Notes: generated by a model not told the origin, from the letters alone. Positions 1-8,968 are shown, counted from the first letter of the stretch. The stretch: 17,848 nucleotides of DNA from CAZKNF01 sp964554105 (GCA_964554105.1 CAZKNF010000071.1:1-17848); one strand, 5' to 3'. Numbers and translations are program-made.

Positions 1-27
1 AAGACAGCCGCTCGCGAAATGGGTTAA
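1..27 (+). CDS. C-terminal tail of upstream gene (partial), possibly the 2Fe-2S subunit of the molybdenum hydroxylase
   Basis: The first 27 bases read in frame as KTAAREMG followed by TAA, ending 16 bases before the GTG start of the molybdopterin subunit. In the isoquinoline 1-oxidoreductase family the small (2Fe-2S)-binding subunit is normally encoded immediately upstream of the large subunit, and a short basic, alanine-rich helix is a plausible end for such a protein. The sequence shows only eight residues, so the identity is inferred from gene order. Confidence 0.4.
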   Translation, partial: KTAAREMG

Positions 28-43
28 ACGTAGGGAGAATACC

Positions 44-2251
44 GTGGCAAAGATTAAGACGACGATCAACAGGCGGTCCTTTCTGAAAGCGTCGGCACTC
101 GCCGGTGGTGGAATGGTGCTGGGCTTCAACTGGATGGCCGGCAGCAGGCCGGCATCCGCGGCGCTGAACGGGGCACCGGAAGCCTGGTACGACATCAACG
201 CGTTTCTTAAGATTGCCGAAGACGGCACGGTGACGATCATGTCGCCGAATCCCGAGATCGGTCAGAACGTGAAGACGTCGATGCCGATGCTCGTGGCGGA
301 GGAACTGGACGTGGATTGGGAGGACGTCGTCGTCGAGCAGGCAGGGCTGGACACCGGGAAGTTCTCGCGGCAGGTGGCGGGCGGCAGCCAGTCGATTCGA
401 CAAGGCTGGGAATCGCTCCGGATGGCGGGCGCCACCGCTCGTCGAATGCTCCTCGAGGCCGCAGCACAGCGGCTGGATGTGCCGCCGGATGAGCTTACGA
501 CCGAGGACGGCGTCATCACGCATGCGCGCACCGGCCGGAGCCTCGGCTACGGGGACGTGGCGTCCGACGCGGTGTCGGTGCCGATTCCCGAAGAAGTTGA
601 GCTGAAGGATCCCAGTGCGTTCAAACTCATCGGGACGTCGAGACGAAACGTAGATGCTCCGAAGGTCATCAGGGGCGAACCGCTGTTCGGTCTGGATGTG
701 CGTCGCGACGGCATGTTGATCGCGATGATCGAGCACGCGCCCGCATTCGGAATGCGGCTGAAGTCGGTCGACGCCGCCGAAGCGAGGGCGATGCCCGGCA
801 TCCGTGACGTGATCACGATCAACACCGCTACGGACGACGGAGATTGGTCGACCGTCAATGCATTTCCCGAAGTCGTGGCAGTGGTTGGCCGCTCGACGTG
901 GGAGGTGATGCAGGCCAAGAAGGCGCTGCGCATAGAGTGGGAGCCCGAGATCGGTCTGGAAAGCAGCGCCGATCACGCGAACGAGCTCGAGAGGCTGCTG
1001 CGAGAAGGGCGAACCGAGCCGGGCCGACGCGACGGCGATCCGGAGGCGGCGTTCGAAGGAGCCGCCACTGTCATCGAGCGCACGTACAGCGCCCCGTTTC
1101 TGGCCCACAATACGATGGAGCCAATGAACTTCTTCGCGGACGTGAAGGAGGACCGGGCGGAGCTGATCGGGCCCGTCCAGACGCCGGAGAGCATGCGAAG
1201 AGGAGTATCCCACGTGCTCGGATTGCCCGAAGAGCAGGTTTCGGTCCAGCTTACCCGCATGGGCGGCGGATTCGGACGCAGGCTCTACGGTAATTTCGGA
1301 CTTGAAGCCGCGGCGATATCTCAGGCTGTGAAGGCTCCCGTGAAGCTCGTCTACACCCGGGAAGACGATATGACGCAAGGGGCATATCGACCCGCGTACA
1401 AAGCCCTCTATCGCGCCGCGCTGGACGAGGACAATAATCTCATCGGATTCCACGTGCGTGCCGCCGGCGTACATGGTGGTCCCGCGTTTCCCGACCGGTT
1501 TCCGGCGGGTGCGGTCGATCACTATCTGGCCGAGAACCTGACGCTCGACTCGACTATTACGACGGCGGCCTGGCGGGCACCGCGTTCGAACTTTATCGCG
1601 GGTGCCGAGCAGTCGTTTCTCGACGAAGTCGCGGAAGCGGCCGGCAAAGACCCCATCGACTTTCGACTCGAGCTATTCGATCGCGCAATCGCGCAGCCCG
1701 TCGGCGATCCACATGACTACGACGCCGAACGGTATGCCGGCGTCCTCCGCCTCGTGCGCGAGAAGGCGGGCTGGGGCACGCCGATTCCGGACGTGCACCG
1801 CGGAGTCTCTGCCTATTTCTGCCACAACTCATACGTCGCCGAGATCGTGGATGTCGTTCTCGAAGGCGACATGCCGCGGGTGAAGAAAGTCTGGTGCGGC
1901 GTGGATTGCGGGATCGTGGTGAATCCCGATGCCGCGCGCAACCAGGTGGAGGGCGGCGTCATCGACGGCATCGGCCATGCAATGTACAGCGAGCTGTCGT
2001 TCACCGACGGCCGTCCCGATCAGAACAATTTTGACCGATACCGTCTCATCCGCATGTCCGAGGCCCCGGAAGAAATCGAGGTCTTCTTCGTCGACAACGG
2101 CATCGATCCCACCGGGCTGGGCGAACCCGGACTTCCGCCGGTCCACGCCGCGCTGGCAAATGCGCTGGCACAGGCAACCGGCCGCCGCCATTACGACCAG
2201 CCGTTTATTCGCAGTCTGGAAGCGATCGAGCTGGAAGAGCCTGTAGGGTGA
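44..2251 (+). CDS. Tat-exported molybdopterin-binding oxidoreductase, IorB/aldehyde oxidase large-subunit type
   Basis: This 735-residue protein is the large, molybdenum-cofactor-binding subunit of a xanthine dehydrogenase-family hydroxylase (isoquinoline 1-oxidoreductase beta / aldehyde dehydrogenase type). Such enzymes hydroxylate N-heterocycles or aldehydes with water as oxygen donor and pass electrons through a 2Fe-2S subunit to a cytochrome. The N-terminus carries a twin-arginine signal (NRRSFLK, residues 9-15) followed by a glycine/alanine-rich hydrophobic stretch, so export is folded and periplasmic. The family motif MGGGFGRR lies at 406-413, and GLGEPGLPP at 691-699 contains the expected catalytic glutamate, E694. 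The GTG start at 44 has the purine-rich site AGGGAG seven bases upstream and yields the complete Tat signal. Length is usual for IorB. The substrate cannot be read from sequence, and a dedicated cytochrome subunit is not in view. Confidence 0.93.
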   Translation: MAKIKTTINRRSFLKASALAGGGMVLGFNWMAGSRPASAALNGAPEAWYDINAFLKIAEDGTVTIMSPNPEIGQNVKTSMPMLVAEELDVDWEDVVVEQAGLDTGKFSRQVAGGSQSIRQGWESLRMAGATARRMLLEAAAQRLDVPPDELTTEDGVITHARTGRSLGYGDVASDAVSVPIPEEVELKDPSAFKLIGTSRRNVDAPKVIRGEPLFGLDVRRDGMLIAMIEHAPAFGMRLKSVDAAEARAMPGIRDVITINTATDDGDWSTVNAFPEVVAVVGRSTWEVMQAKKALRIEWEPEIGLESSADHANELERLLREGRTEPGRRDGDPEAAFEGAATVIERTYSAPFLAHNTMEPMNFFADVKEDRAELIGPVQTPESMRRGVSHVLGLPEEQVSVQLTRMGGGFGRRLYGNFGLEAAAISQAVKAPVKLVYTREDDMTQGAYRPAYKALYRAALDEDNNLIGFHVRAAGVHGGPAFPDRFPAGAVDHYLAENLTLDSTITTAAWRAPRSNFIAGAEQSFLDEVAEAAGKDPIDFRLELFDRAIAQPVGDPHDYDAERYAGVLRLVREKAGWGTPIPDVHRGVSAYFCHNSYVAEIVDVVLEGDMPRVKKVWCGVDCGIVVNPDAARNQVEGGVIDGIGHAMYSELSFTDGRPDQNNFDRYRLIRMSEAPEEIEVFFVDNGIDPTGLGEPGLPPVHAALANALAQATGRRHYDQPFIRSLEAIELEEPVG

Positions 2252-2263
2252 TCGTGACGATCA
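2249..2263. repeat. Short perfect inverted repeat in the convergent intergenic gap
   Basis: TGATCGT-G-ACGATCA is a perfect odd palindrome that begins at the stop codon of the molybdenum hydroxylase and lies in the 48-base gap between two convergent genes. It could form a small hairpin of about six pairs, but no T-run follows on either strand, so it is at best a weak bidirectional terminator. The rest of the gap (to 2299) shows nothing else. Confidence 0.25.
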
Positions 2264-2299
2264 TCCGAGATCAACCCTGCGCCGCTACTAGCTTGAGGT

Positions 2300-4336
2300 T
2301 TAATACACCTCGGTACCGTCTCCGGAAAGCGAGAGGGCGGGCCTGAGGGCGAATCGGATGTATAGCGCGTTGACACCGTAGACGGAATCGTCTTGCGCCC
2401 TCTCGAGCACGCGCATCATCGCAGGTTCGGCGGGCTCAGCTCCCGGTCCAAGCAGCTGCAGCGACCGAGCCGCCATCAAGACGGCATGCGAGTCGCCGCT
2501 TTCGAGCACGCGGACGAGCGTTTCGAGTCCTTCCTCCGAGCCGTTCGCGTCTACGAGCGCTTCGGCAGCTGCTACGCGCACTTCCGGCACTGGATCGTCC
2601 AGCGCTTCTCGAAGTGCATCTACGGCATCCCCGGAGATGACATCCGCATCGGCTCCGGCTTCGACATCTGAGCGAGCATCGGCATCTGCCAGAACATTCA
2701 CCGCTCCCAGCCCGACTGCTGCCCAGTACCGAACCACTCCACTCGGGTCATCGAGCCGACTCACGAGCTCCGGCACGGCGCCTGCATCGCCGACGAGTGC
2801 GGCCGTTTCGAGGATCCGTGGAAGCGGGTACACATCGTCACTGCTGCCGAACTCGATGGGAGGCTCATCGAGCTCCTCGGTCAGCCGGAGCGCCATGCCC
2901 TCCGGCATGAAGCCAAGGTCGCGTGTGTCGAGCTGCCAGTCGAGCAGCCGGCTCCGCATGCGATCGAGCGTGCCGGCGTGTTCGTCGGACCGCGCGAGAT
3001 TATGGAGCTGATGCGGATCCGCGAGAACGTCGAAGAGCTCCTCCGCAGGTCTCGTCGGTCCGGCATACGTCCACTGCGCGTCGTTCAGCGTGCCTTCATC
3101 AGCACGCCGGGTAATCGCCTGCCGAATCGGCGCCTGGTCGGAGAAAAACTCCGGCTGATTCCAGGATCGATGGGGGTTATAGTTTCGGATGTAAAGGTAA
3201 CGGCTGTCCCGCACGGCGCGGGCGACGTCGTAGGCTTCATCGACCCGGTCGCGGGCGCCGAATACATAGTCTCGCGGCTCGTCCGCCTCTTCTCCGAGGA
3301 ATACTCGGCCCTGCATGTAGTCGGGGATCGGCGCGCCGGCAAGACCGAGCATGGTTGGCGCGAAATCGACGAAGCTGACCAGCCGATTCGTCATCGTACC
3401 GGGCGCTCCCGGCGCCAGATGTTGCCATTTCGCGGGAAAGTAGACGACGAGCGGGACGTGCTGTCCGGAATCGTACAGAACGCGCTTACCGCGCGGAAGC
3501 CCTACACCGTGATCGCCGTAGAAAAAGATGATCGTGTTGTCGGCTTCGCCGTCCTCCTCGAGCTGCTCGAGAATGCTGCCCACGCTCTCATCCATCGCCG
3601 AAATGGCGTCGTAATAGCGGGCAACAGTCTGCCGCACCTCCGGCTCGTCGGGGTAGTACGGCGGAAGCGGCGCCCGAGCGGGGTCATGCCGGCCAAGCGT
3701 TCCCTCCAGCTCCTCGAATTCGGTATCCAGAAACGAGATCCGACTCTGGTGGGTGTGCATGTGGTTGAACACGGCGAAGAACGGCTGGTCGGATTCTCGA
3801 CCGCGCCAGTGCGCTGTCGCGCTGCTCTCATCCCACGACTCCGCAATGAGCCGCGGCTCGTCGGCAGTGTTGTAATCGGTCTTTACGTTGTTCGTCGTGT
3901 AGTAGCCGAGCTGTCGAAAGAAAGAGGGGAATCCCGTTACGTCGTCGGGAATCGGCGCAGTGGAGCGCAATCCCTGCGTACCGGCGCTCGTAGCGTAGAT
4001 GCCTGTGATGAGCGTGAATCGGGCGGGCGAGCAGACAGGCGCGGATGCAAACGCGTTCGTATATCGGACGCCCCGATCGGCCAATCGGTCGATGTTCGGC
4101 GTGGTGGCGTATGCATCACCATAAGCGCCGACATCCGCGCTCATATCCTCCGCCGTGATCCATACGATGTTCGGCAGATCCTCTGATCTCGGCAGAACGG
4201 GCTCGTCGGGCGTTCCAAACCCCTGAAGCATCACGAGCACGACGAGGCCGCACGTATATCCGGTGGCTGTAAGTCCGCGAAAAAGCACGTTCCACTGCCC
4301 TGTTGCGTCGGATTCCACTGAAGGCATGATATTCAT
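2300..4336 (-). CDS. Sulfatase (formylglycine type, S1 family) with C-terminal HEAT repeats
   Basis: This 678-residue protein hydrolyses sulfate esters or sulfamates, probably on sugars. Residues 56-70 (NIVWITAEDMSADVG) are the sulfatase opening strand with metal ligands E63/D64. C102 in CSPAR (102-106) is the cysteine converted to formylglycine. H194 and H196 in NHMHTH, D275-H276 in GDHG and K284 complete the expected active site. The E-D pair and the overall spacing resemble the heparan N-sulfatase-like group. A hydrophobic segment near 27-40 suggests export or membrane anchoring. Residues about 505-665 form HEAT repeats (for example DPVPEVRVAAAEAL) interrupted by an acidic insert at 550-570, a fusion seen in other Bacteroidota-like sulfatases. 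The first ATG (4336) is used; M4 at 4327 is an alternative, with no strong ribosome site for either. No glycan-cleavage or SusCD genes are adjacent, and the anaerobic or FGE maturase is not in the window. Confidence 0.92.
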   Translation of the reverse strand: MNIMPSVESDATGQWNVLFRGLTATGYTCGLVVLVMLQGFGTPDEPVLPRSEDLPNIVWITAEDMSADVGAYGDAYATTPNIDRLADRGVRYTNAFASAPVCSPARFTLITGIYATSAGTQGLRSTAPIPDDVTGFPSFFRQLGYYTTNNVKTDYNTADEPRLIAESWDESSATAHWRGRESDQPFFAVFNHMHTHQSRISFLDTEFEELEGTLGRHDPARAPLPPYYPDEPEVRQTVARYYDAISAMDESVGSILEQLEEDGEADNTIIFFYGDHGVGLPRGKRVLYDSGQHVPLVVYFPAKWQHLAPGAPGTMTNRLVSFVDFAPTMLGLAGAPIPDYMQGRVFLGEEADEPRDYVFGARDRVDEAYDVARAVRDSRYLYIRNYNPHRSWNQPEFFSDQAPIRQAITRRADEGTLNDAQWTYAGPTRPAEELFDVLADPHQLHNLARSDEHAGTLDRMRSRLLDWQLDTRDLGFMPEGMALRLTEELDEPPIEFGSSDDVYPLPRILETAALVGDAGAVPELVSRLDDPSGVVRYWAAVGLGAVNVLADADARSDVEAGADADVISGDAVDALREALDDPVPEVRVAAAEALVDANGSEEGLETLVRVLESGDSHAVLMAARSLQLLGPGAEPAEPAMMRVLERAQDDSVYGVNALYIRFALRPALSLSGDGTEVY

Positions 4337-4395
4337 TCCGATAATGCTGCGCCACCGGATGCGAGGTTATGTCAAGCGGCATCGTGTGTCTGTAT

Positions 4396-4413
4396 GTGAA
4401 GGAGAACCTTCAC
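4396..4413. promoter_or_regulatory. Perfect 7-bp inverted repeat in the leader of the small membrane-protein gene
   Basis: GTGAAGG-AGAA-CCTTCAC forms a perfect 7-base stem with a four-base loop, ending 17 bases before the ATG at 4431 and just before the AGGA ribosome site. It sits in the 94-base gap between the divergently oriented sulfatase and small gene. It could be an operator half-site pair or an mRNA hairpin influencing initiation. It is not followed by a T-run, so it is not a terminator. Confidence 0.4.
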
Positions 4414-4430
4414 TTCAGGACGTGAGTTTT

Positions 4431-4652
4431 ATGAATGAACTTGTCAGCGACTATCTGAGCAAATCCGGAATGGATCCAGCCCAGGCCCAAACCCTTTCCA
4501 GAATCCTTTCGGAAATGGAGGCGCGTCTTGCAACGAAGGAGGATTTGGCAGCTTTTAAAGCCGATCTAACATGGCGGATGATCGCCGTCGTCGCCCTGGT
4601 GAACGGCATCTTCGGCACAGCCATTGCACTGGCAAACGCCTTCATGGGCTGA
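4431..4652 (+). CDS. Small membrane protein with N-terminal helical motif, function unknown
   Basis: I do not recognise a function. From the ATG at 4431 the frame encodes 73 residues; the frame is open further upstream, but AGGA at 4417-4420 with ten intervening bases and the sudden protein-like sequence favour this start. Residues 5-29 contain the motif DYL(x4)MD(x)AQA(x2)LSRI(x2)EM, followed by ATKEDLAAFKADL, a short coiled-coil-like segment of the kind seen in small bacterial coiled-coil membrane proteins. Residues about 49-72 are a single hydrophobic helix that ends the protein. The same motif begins the partial gene at 17538 (14 of 25 positions identical), so the two form a family. The gene is convergent with the histidine kinase and divergent from the sulfatase, with no operon partner. 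Confidence 0.75.
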   Translation: MNELVSDYLSKSGMDPAQAQTLSRILSEMEARLATKEDLAAFKADLTWRMIAVVALVNGIFGTAIALANAFMG

Positions 4653-4684
4653 TTCAGGGTGGATAGGGGAAGCTGGCCGAATAG

Positions 4685-7600
4685 TCAAGATGTTGCGGGC
4701 GTCTGAACCGCCGGAAGCTTGATGATGAATGCGGCACCGGCGTGCTCCGAGCTCTCGAGCGTGAGCGTTCCCCCATGACCCTGCGTGACGATCTCGTGCG
4801 TCATCGAGAGCCCAAGGCCCGTCCCTGATCCCGAAGGCTTCGTTGTGAAGAAGGGCTCGAAGATCCGCTCGCTGACGGTGGCGGGGACGCCCGGCCCGTT
4901 GTCTTCGATGCTGATGGTAACCGCGCCGGCAGAACGGCGCGTAGCCACACGAACGGTGGGGTTGTAGTGTCCATTGGTTCGCTCGGACGGCGGTCCGGTA
5001 TACGAATGCAGCGCATCGAAGGCGTTTCCGAGCAGATTGATGAGCGCACGACCGATCTCCTGGGGCACAACCTCCACGTCACCCACCGAGTCGTCGTAAT
5101 CCCGGTCGATCGTCACGTTGAAATCGCTCGCCTGTGCACGCTTGCCGTGGTACGCGAGCCCGACGTACTCCTCCACCAGAGCATTCAAGTCCACCGTGCG
5201 CCGCTCTCCCTGCGCACCGCGGGAGTGATCGAGCATGCTTCGCACGATGGCGTCGGCGCGCCTGCCATGCTCCTCGATCTTCCCGGCGTTCATCCGAAGA
5301 TCTGCCAGCAGCGCGTCTGCTTCTGACGGATCGCTGCGCAGGGCCTCCGCGAGCTCGTCCGCGATCTCGATACTCAGGCTCGCGAAGTTGTTCACGAAGT
5401 TCAGTGGATTTTTGATCTCGTGGGCGATCCCGGCCGTCAGCGCGCCGAGGCTGGCCAATTTCTCCTGATGGACGAGCTGCTGCTGTGTCGCCTTCAGCTC
5501 ATCCAACGCTTCGGCAAGGTGTCGGTAAGCTTCGGCGTTCTGGATCGCGACGCCGACGTTGGCGGCAATCGTCGTAAGCAGGCGGAGGTCGTCGGGCCCG
5601 AAGCGGCCGCGTTGGGTGGTGCTCTGTACGCTGATGACTCCGATGGCGGTGTCGCCCACGGCGATGGGTACGCCGAGGTAGGAGGCGGCACGCAGCCCGA
5701 TTTCTTCGAGTCCGAGCTGCTCGTAGCTGCTGACGACGTCTTCGTTGATGAGAAGCGGCTCGCCTGTGAGAATGATCCGGGAGGTCAGTCCCTCGCCCAG
5801 CTTCAGCGGGCTGAGGTCGTCGCCATGGGCAAACGGGAATTGGATCATTTCAGAGTCTCGATCGAGAAGAGCCACGTAAACGATGTCGGCGTCGAACGTC
5901 TGCCGGATCTGCTCCCCGACGAGTGACACCAGCGTGTCGAAGTCCAGCTGGGCGACTAGTGCACGGCTGATCTCGTTGACGGTGTCGAGCTCGGAGGCCC
6001 GCCGGGTCGTTTCGGCGAAAAGCCGCGCATTCTCGAGGGCGACGCTCATACTGTTGGCGAGCGTCGTCAACAGCCGTGCATCGGAGTTGTCATAGGCGTG
6101 CTCCCGGTCGATGTTCTGAAGGCTCACGTACCCCTTCACGGTCTCGCTCACCACCAACGGCACGAACAGCACGGTTTTGGGCATTTTCGTACCGGGCACC
6201 GGCTCCGGCCGCTCGCAGCCCATCGCCACGAGGGCCTCGACGAAGTTTTCATTGATCAGGATCGGCTCCCGCGTCTCGATGAGTCGCCGTCGTATCTGAT
6301 CGATGGGGCGCGGCGGTGGGTTTGTCTTCTCCCCCTTTTCGATCGTGTATCGGAAATGTTCGACGCTTGCGGACTCATCAAACGTGGCAATGAGGACGCT
6401 CTGCGCATCGAAAATATCGCGAATGCGGTCGCCCACCAGGCCGTAGATCGCGTCCATGTCCAGCGCGGCGACCAGGCCGCGCTGCACGCCATTGATGACG
6501 GCGAGCTCTTCGACGCGCTGCTCCAGCTCGGCGGTGCGTGCACGGACGGTTTCCTCCAATTCGCGGCTGCGCGCCTCGAGCTGTCCCGTGCGTGCGCGAA
6601 CGAGTCCAAAGAAGAGCCCCGCGGCGCCAAGTGCGTAGAGCAGGTAGGCCCACGGTGTCCGGTACCAGGGCGCGGCGATGCGGAAGGCGTACCCTGCCTC
6701 CGCGCTCTCGACGCCCGTGATGTCTCGAGCGCGGACACGAAACGCGTAGTCGCCCGGTGGCAGATTCGTGTATTCTTTTGCGGTCTCGCGCGTCCAGGCT
6801 GACGGATGTGTGTCGAAGCCGTCGAGCATCACCTGATACTCGGTTCGTCCGGCCTCGACATACCGAGGTGCGGCGTACTCGAAGCGGAGCGTACGCTCGT
6901 CCGGCGTCAGATCAGCGTGCTGAACCGCGCCGGCGCCTCCGAAGAGCGGCCGCCCCTCCGAAGTAGTGACGCGCCGGATGAGAGTGGGATAGGTGTCCGC
7001 CTCTCTCTCAGTCCGGCCGAGATCGAATCGGACGAGCCGATCCGTACCGCCGATCCAAAGAGCGTCGTCGACGTCCGGATAGATAGCGGCAAAACTCAGC
7101 CCGGCAAAGCGGCGAAAAGGGGCCGTATCCACCCGATAGGTCCCATCCTGACGCGGGTACGCCACAGCAGTCTCCCGCCCGAAGTTCAGCCATACGCGAC
7201 CGTCGTCCCCTTCCCGAACGTCCCACTCTTCCGGATCACCGCCGATTGCTATGCCCCCAAACGTCGTGGAGTCAGGAATGAAACGCTCCGTCTCCGGCTC
7301 GAAGCGAAACAAGCCGTCCTTTGTCAAGAGAATGAGGAGGTCGCGCACCGAAGCGACCTGCACGGTGCTGGAGGGCAGGCCGTGATCCGACCCGAACATC
7401 GTGACCTGGGCAGATTCGAGGGGCGGTGTCCCGCTCGTTTCAGGGAAAATCACCCGCAATACACCGCTTGCCGTCGTTCCCAGCCAGATCGTGCCCGGGT
7501 CCGTCTCAACGATGGACCAGATCTCGTGATCAGTCTCAGGGATCCGGCCCTCTTCGATCCAGGTTCCGCCGGCCGAGCGCCGAAACGAGATCAGGCCTTC

Positions 7601-8968
7601 GCCTGAGGCTGACACGAAAACGCGCGTGCTATCCTGTTTTGAGCGATGCAATCGATTCATTACCCCCGAGCCACTTCCCGAAGGCCGAATGGTTCGGACG
7701 CGATCTCCGTCTATTCGCTGCAGACCGTCGAAGGAGGCCGCCAGCAGATCGCCCTCGGCCAGCAGCAGGTCGAAGACCTGGAGGCCGCCTCCGTCGATCT
7801 CTCGAAACCGTCCCTCGATACCATCGAGCCGGAACACCCCTGAGGTCGTGCCGGCGTAGAGGTCGCCTTCGTATCGTTCCAATGAAAGCACATTGCTCGT
7901 CAAGCCATCAGCGGCATCGAAGTACGACAGCGGCGCATCGATTTCGACCCGTGCCAGGCCGTTGTCAAGCCCGAGCCAGAGAGCGCCGTCGTGGTCGATG
8001 GCGGTGTAGAGAACAACGTTGTCGCGAAGTCCGCTCGTCCGATCGATATGTTGGATTATCCTGCCCTGCCGGTCGATGACGAGAAGACCGTCGCTAAACG
8101 TACCCAGGGCAAAGCGCCCACCGGGCAAAACGGTCCCCGGTTGATAGAGACCGGAATGCTTGAGAAGTTCGTCCGCTTCCGTCTCGAACGGCGAAAACCC
8201 CTCGCCGTCGAAAAGGAACAGGCCCTGCGTGCGCGTGCCAATGAGAAGGCGGCCGTCGCCGAAAGGAAGAATTACGTAGATACGCTCCTGCGCGAACCGC
8301 TCACCGCCGGGCAGGAGGCGCAACTCGTCTCCCTCCATCCGCATCAATCCGACCTCCCACTGGCGAACATAATAGGCGTCGTCGACGGCCGCGGCGATGT
8401 GGAATGACTCCTCTGCAGGATGAACGCGCATCACTTCGCCGTTCCAGCGAAGGATCTGTTGATCGACGTTGAAATAAACGTCGTCACCGACAATGTCCGT
8501 GTTCCAGACGTCAGCGAAATCTCGATAGTCCCCCGGAACGGTGCTAAGCAGGGAGACGAACTCCAGCTTCCCGAGGCTGTCCGGCGCAAGATAGCCGAGA
8601 TCGCCCACAGCGCCCACATAGATCCTTCCATCAGGTCCCATTGCCAGAGAGCGGACGACCGTGCGGTTCGGAACCTCGATCAGCCGCCACGTCGCACCAT
8701 CGAACTCGAGCACGCCGCTGTTATTGCCGACGTAAATGATGCCGCGGTCGTCCTGAACGATGGACCAGTTCTGAATGCCCGCTCCGTACTCTGAAGGCGA
8801 GTAGTTGGTGATGAAAGGCCGGCCCACTTCGCCGGAGGTGCCGGGCTGATCGACTGCCGCCTCCTCGGAGGTGGCACGCTGGGCGAACGCCGTCCGGCTT
8901 AGAACCGGCCCGAGAAGAAGCACGCAACAGAGGCAGAGCCAAACTCTATGGAATCGGTGTTCATTCAT
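4685..8968 (-). CDS. Sensor histidine kinase: periplasmic propeller, Y_Y_Y, TM, two GAF domains, HisKA, HATPase
   Basis: This 1427-residue kinase has a signal peptide (cleavage likely after AFA, residue 29), then about 650 residues of repeats of the two-component-regulator propeller type (for example DDRGIIYVGNNSGVLEFDG). A Y_Y_Y-like beta domain follows at about 690-770 (LPPGDYAFRVRARD), then one membrane helix from W773 to about 791 and a coiled coil at about 795-830. Two GAF domains begin near 838 (LDMDAIY) and 1008 (LDFDTLV). The H box has H1183 in GIAHEIKNP, and the ATPase has N1315 in LLGNAFDAL, then EDNGPGVP and GTGLGLS. The protein stops after the ATPase, so unlike many propeller kinases it has no receiver or AraC-type output domain. 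The ligand is unknown; sugars or oligosaccharides are common in this class. A partner regulator is not in the window. The ATG at 8968 lacks an obvious ribosome site and overlaps the stop of a small upstream frame. Confidence 0.93.
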   Translation of the reverse strand: MNEHRFHRVWLCLCCVLLLGPVLSRTAFAQRATSEEAAVDQPGTSGEVGRPFITNYSPSEYGAGIQNWSIVQDDRGIIYVGNNSGVLEFDGATWRLIEVPNRTVVRSLAMGPDGRIYVGAVGDLGYLAPDSLGKLEFVSLLSTVPGDYRDFADVWNTDIVGDDVYFNVDQQILRWNGEVMRVHPAEESFHIAAAVDDAYYVRQWEVGLMRMEGDELRLLPGGERFAQERIYVILPFGDGRLLIGTRTQGLFLFDGEGFSPFETEADELLKHSGLYQPGTVLPGGRFALGTFSDGLLVIDRQGRIIQHIDRTSGLRDNVVLYTAIDHDGALWLGLDNGLARVEIDAPLSYFDAADGLTSNVLSLERYEGDLYAGTTSGVFRLDGIEGRFREIDGGGLQVFDLLLAEGDLLAASFDGLQRIDGDRVRTIRPSGSGSGVMNRLHRSKQDSTRVFVSASGEGLISFRRSAGGTWIEEGRIPETDHEIWSIVETDPGTIWLGTTASGVLRVIFPETSGTPPLESAQVTMFGSDHGLPSSTVQVASVRDLLILLTKDGLFRFEPETERFIPDSTTFGGIAIGGDPEEWDVREGDDGRVWLNFGRETAVAYPRQDGTYRVDTAPFRRFAGLSFAAIYPDVDDALWIGGTDRLVRFDLGRTEREADTYPTLIRRVTTSEGRPLFGGAGAVQHADLTPDERTLRFEYAAPRYVEAGRTEYQVMLDGFDTHPSAWTRETAKEYTNLPPGDYAFRVRARDITGVESAEAGYAFRIAAPWYRTPWAYLLYALGAAGLFFGLVRARTGQLEARSRELEETVRARTAELEQRVEELAVINGVQRGLVAALDMDAIYGLVGDRIRDIFDAQSVLIATFDESASVEHFRYTIEKGEKTNPPPRPIDQIRRRLIETREPILINENFVEALVAMGCERPEPVPGTKMPKTVLFVPLVVSETVKGYVSLQNIDREHAYDNSDARLLTTLANSMSVALENARLFAETTRRASELDTVNEISRALVAQLDFDTLVSLVGEQIRQTFDADIVYVALLDRDSEMIQFPFAHGDDLSPLKLGEGLTSRIILTGEPLLINEDVVSSYEQLGLEEIGLRAASYLGVPIAVGDTAIGVISVQSTTQRGRFGPDDLRLLTTIAANVGVAIQNAEAYRHLAEALDELKATQQQLVHQEKLASLGALTAGIAHEIKNPLNFVNNFASLSIEIADELAEALRSDPSEADALLADLRMNAGKIEEHGRRADAIVRSMLDHSRGAQGERRTVDLNALVEEYVGLAYHGKRAQASDFNVTIDRDYDDSVGDVEVVPQEIGRALINLLGNAFDALHSYTGPPSERTNGHYNPTVRVATRRSAGAVTISIEDNGPGVPATVSERIFEPFFTTKPSGSGTGLGLSMTHEIVTQGHGGTLTLESSEHAGAAFIIKLPAVQTPATS

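Noticed and set aside
2978..4186. 402-codon plus-strand open frame
   Set aside because: It lies entirely opposite the sulfatase, which has complete catalytic motifs; the frame shows no recognisable domain.
4263..4430. Upstream extension of the small membrane-protein frame
   Set aside because: It would overlap the sulfatase 5' end, read through the hairpin, and is not protein-like; the ATG at 4431 has a ribosome site.
5883..6802. Plus-strand frames opposite the kinase GAF region
   Set aside because: They are shadows of the kinase gene, whose GAF and coiled-coil sequence is continuous on the minus strand.
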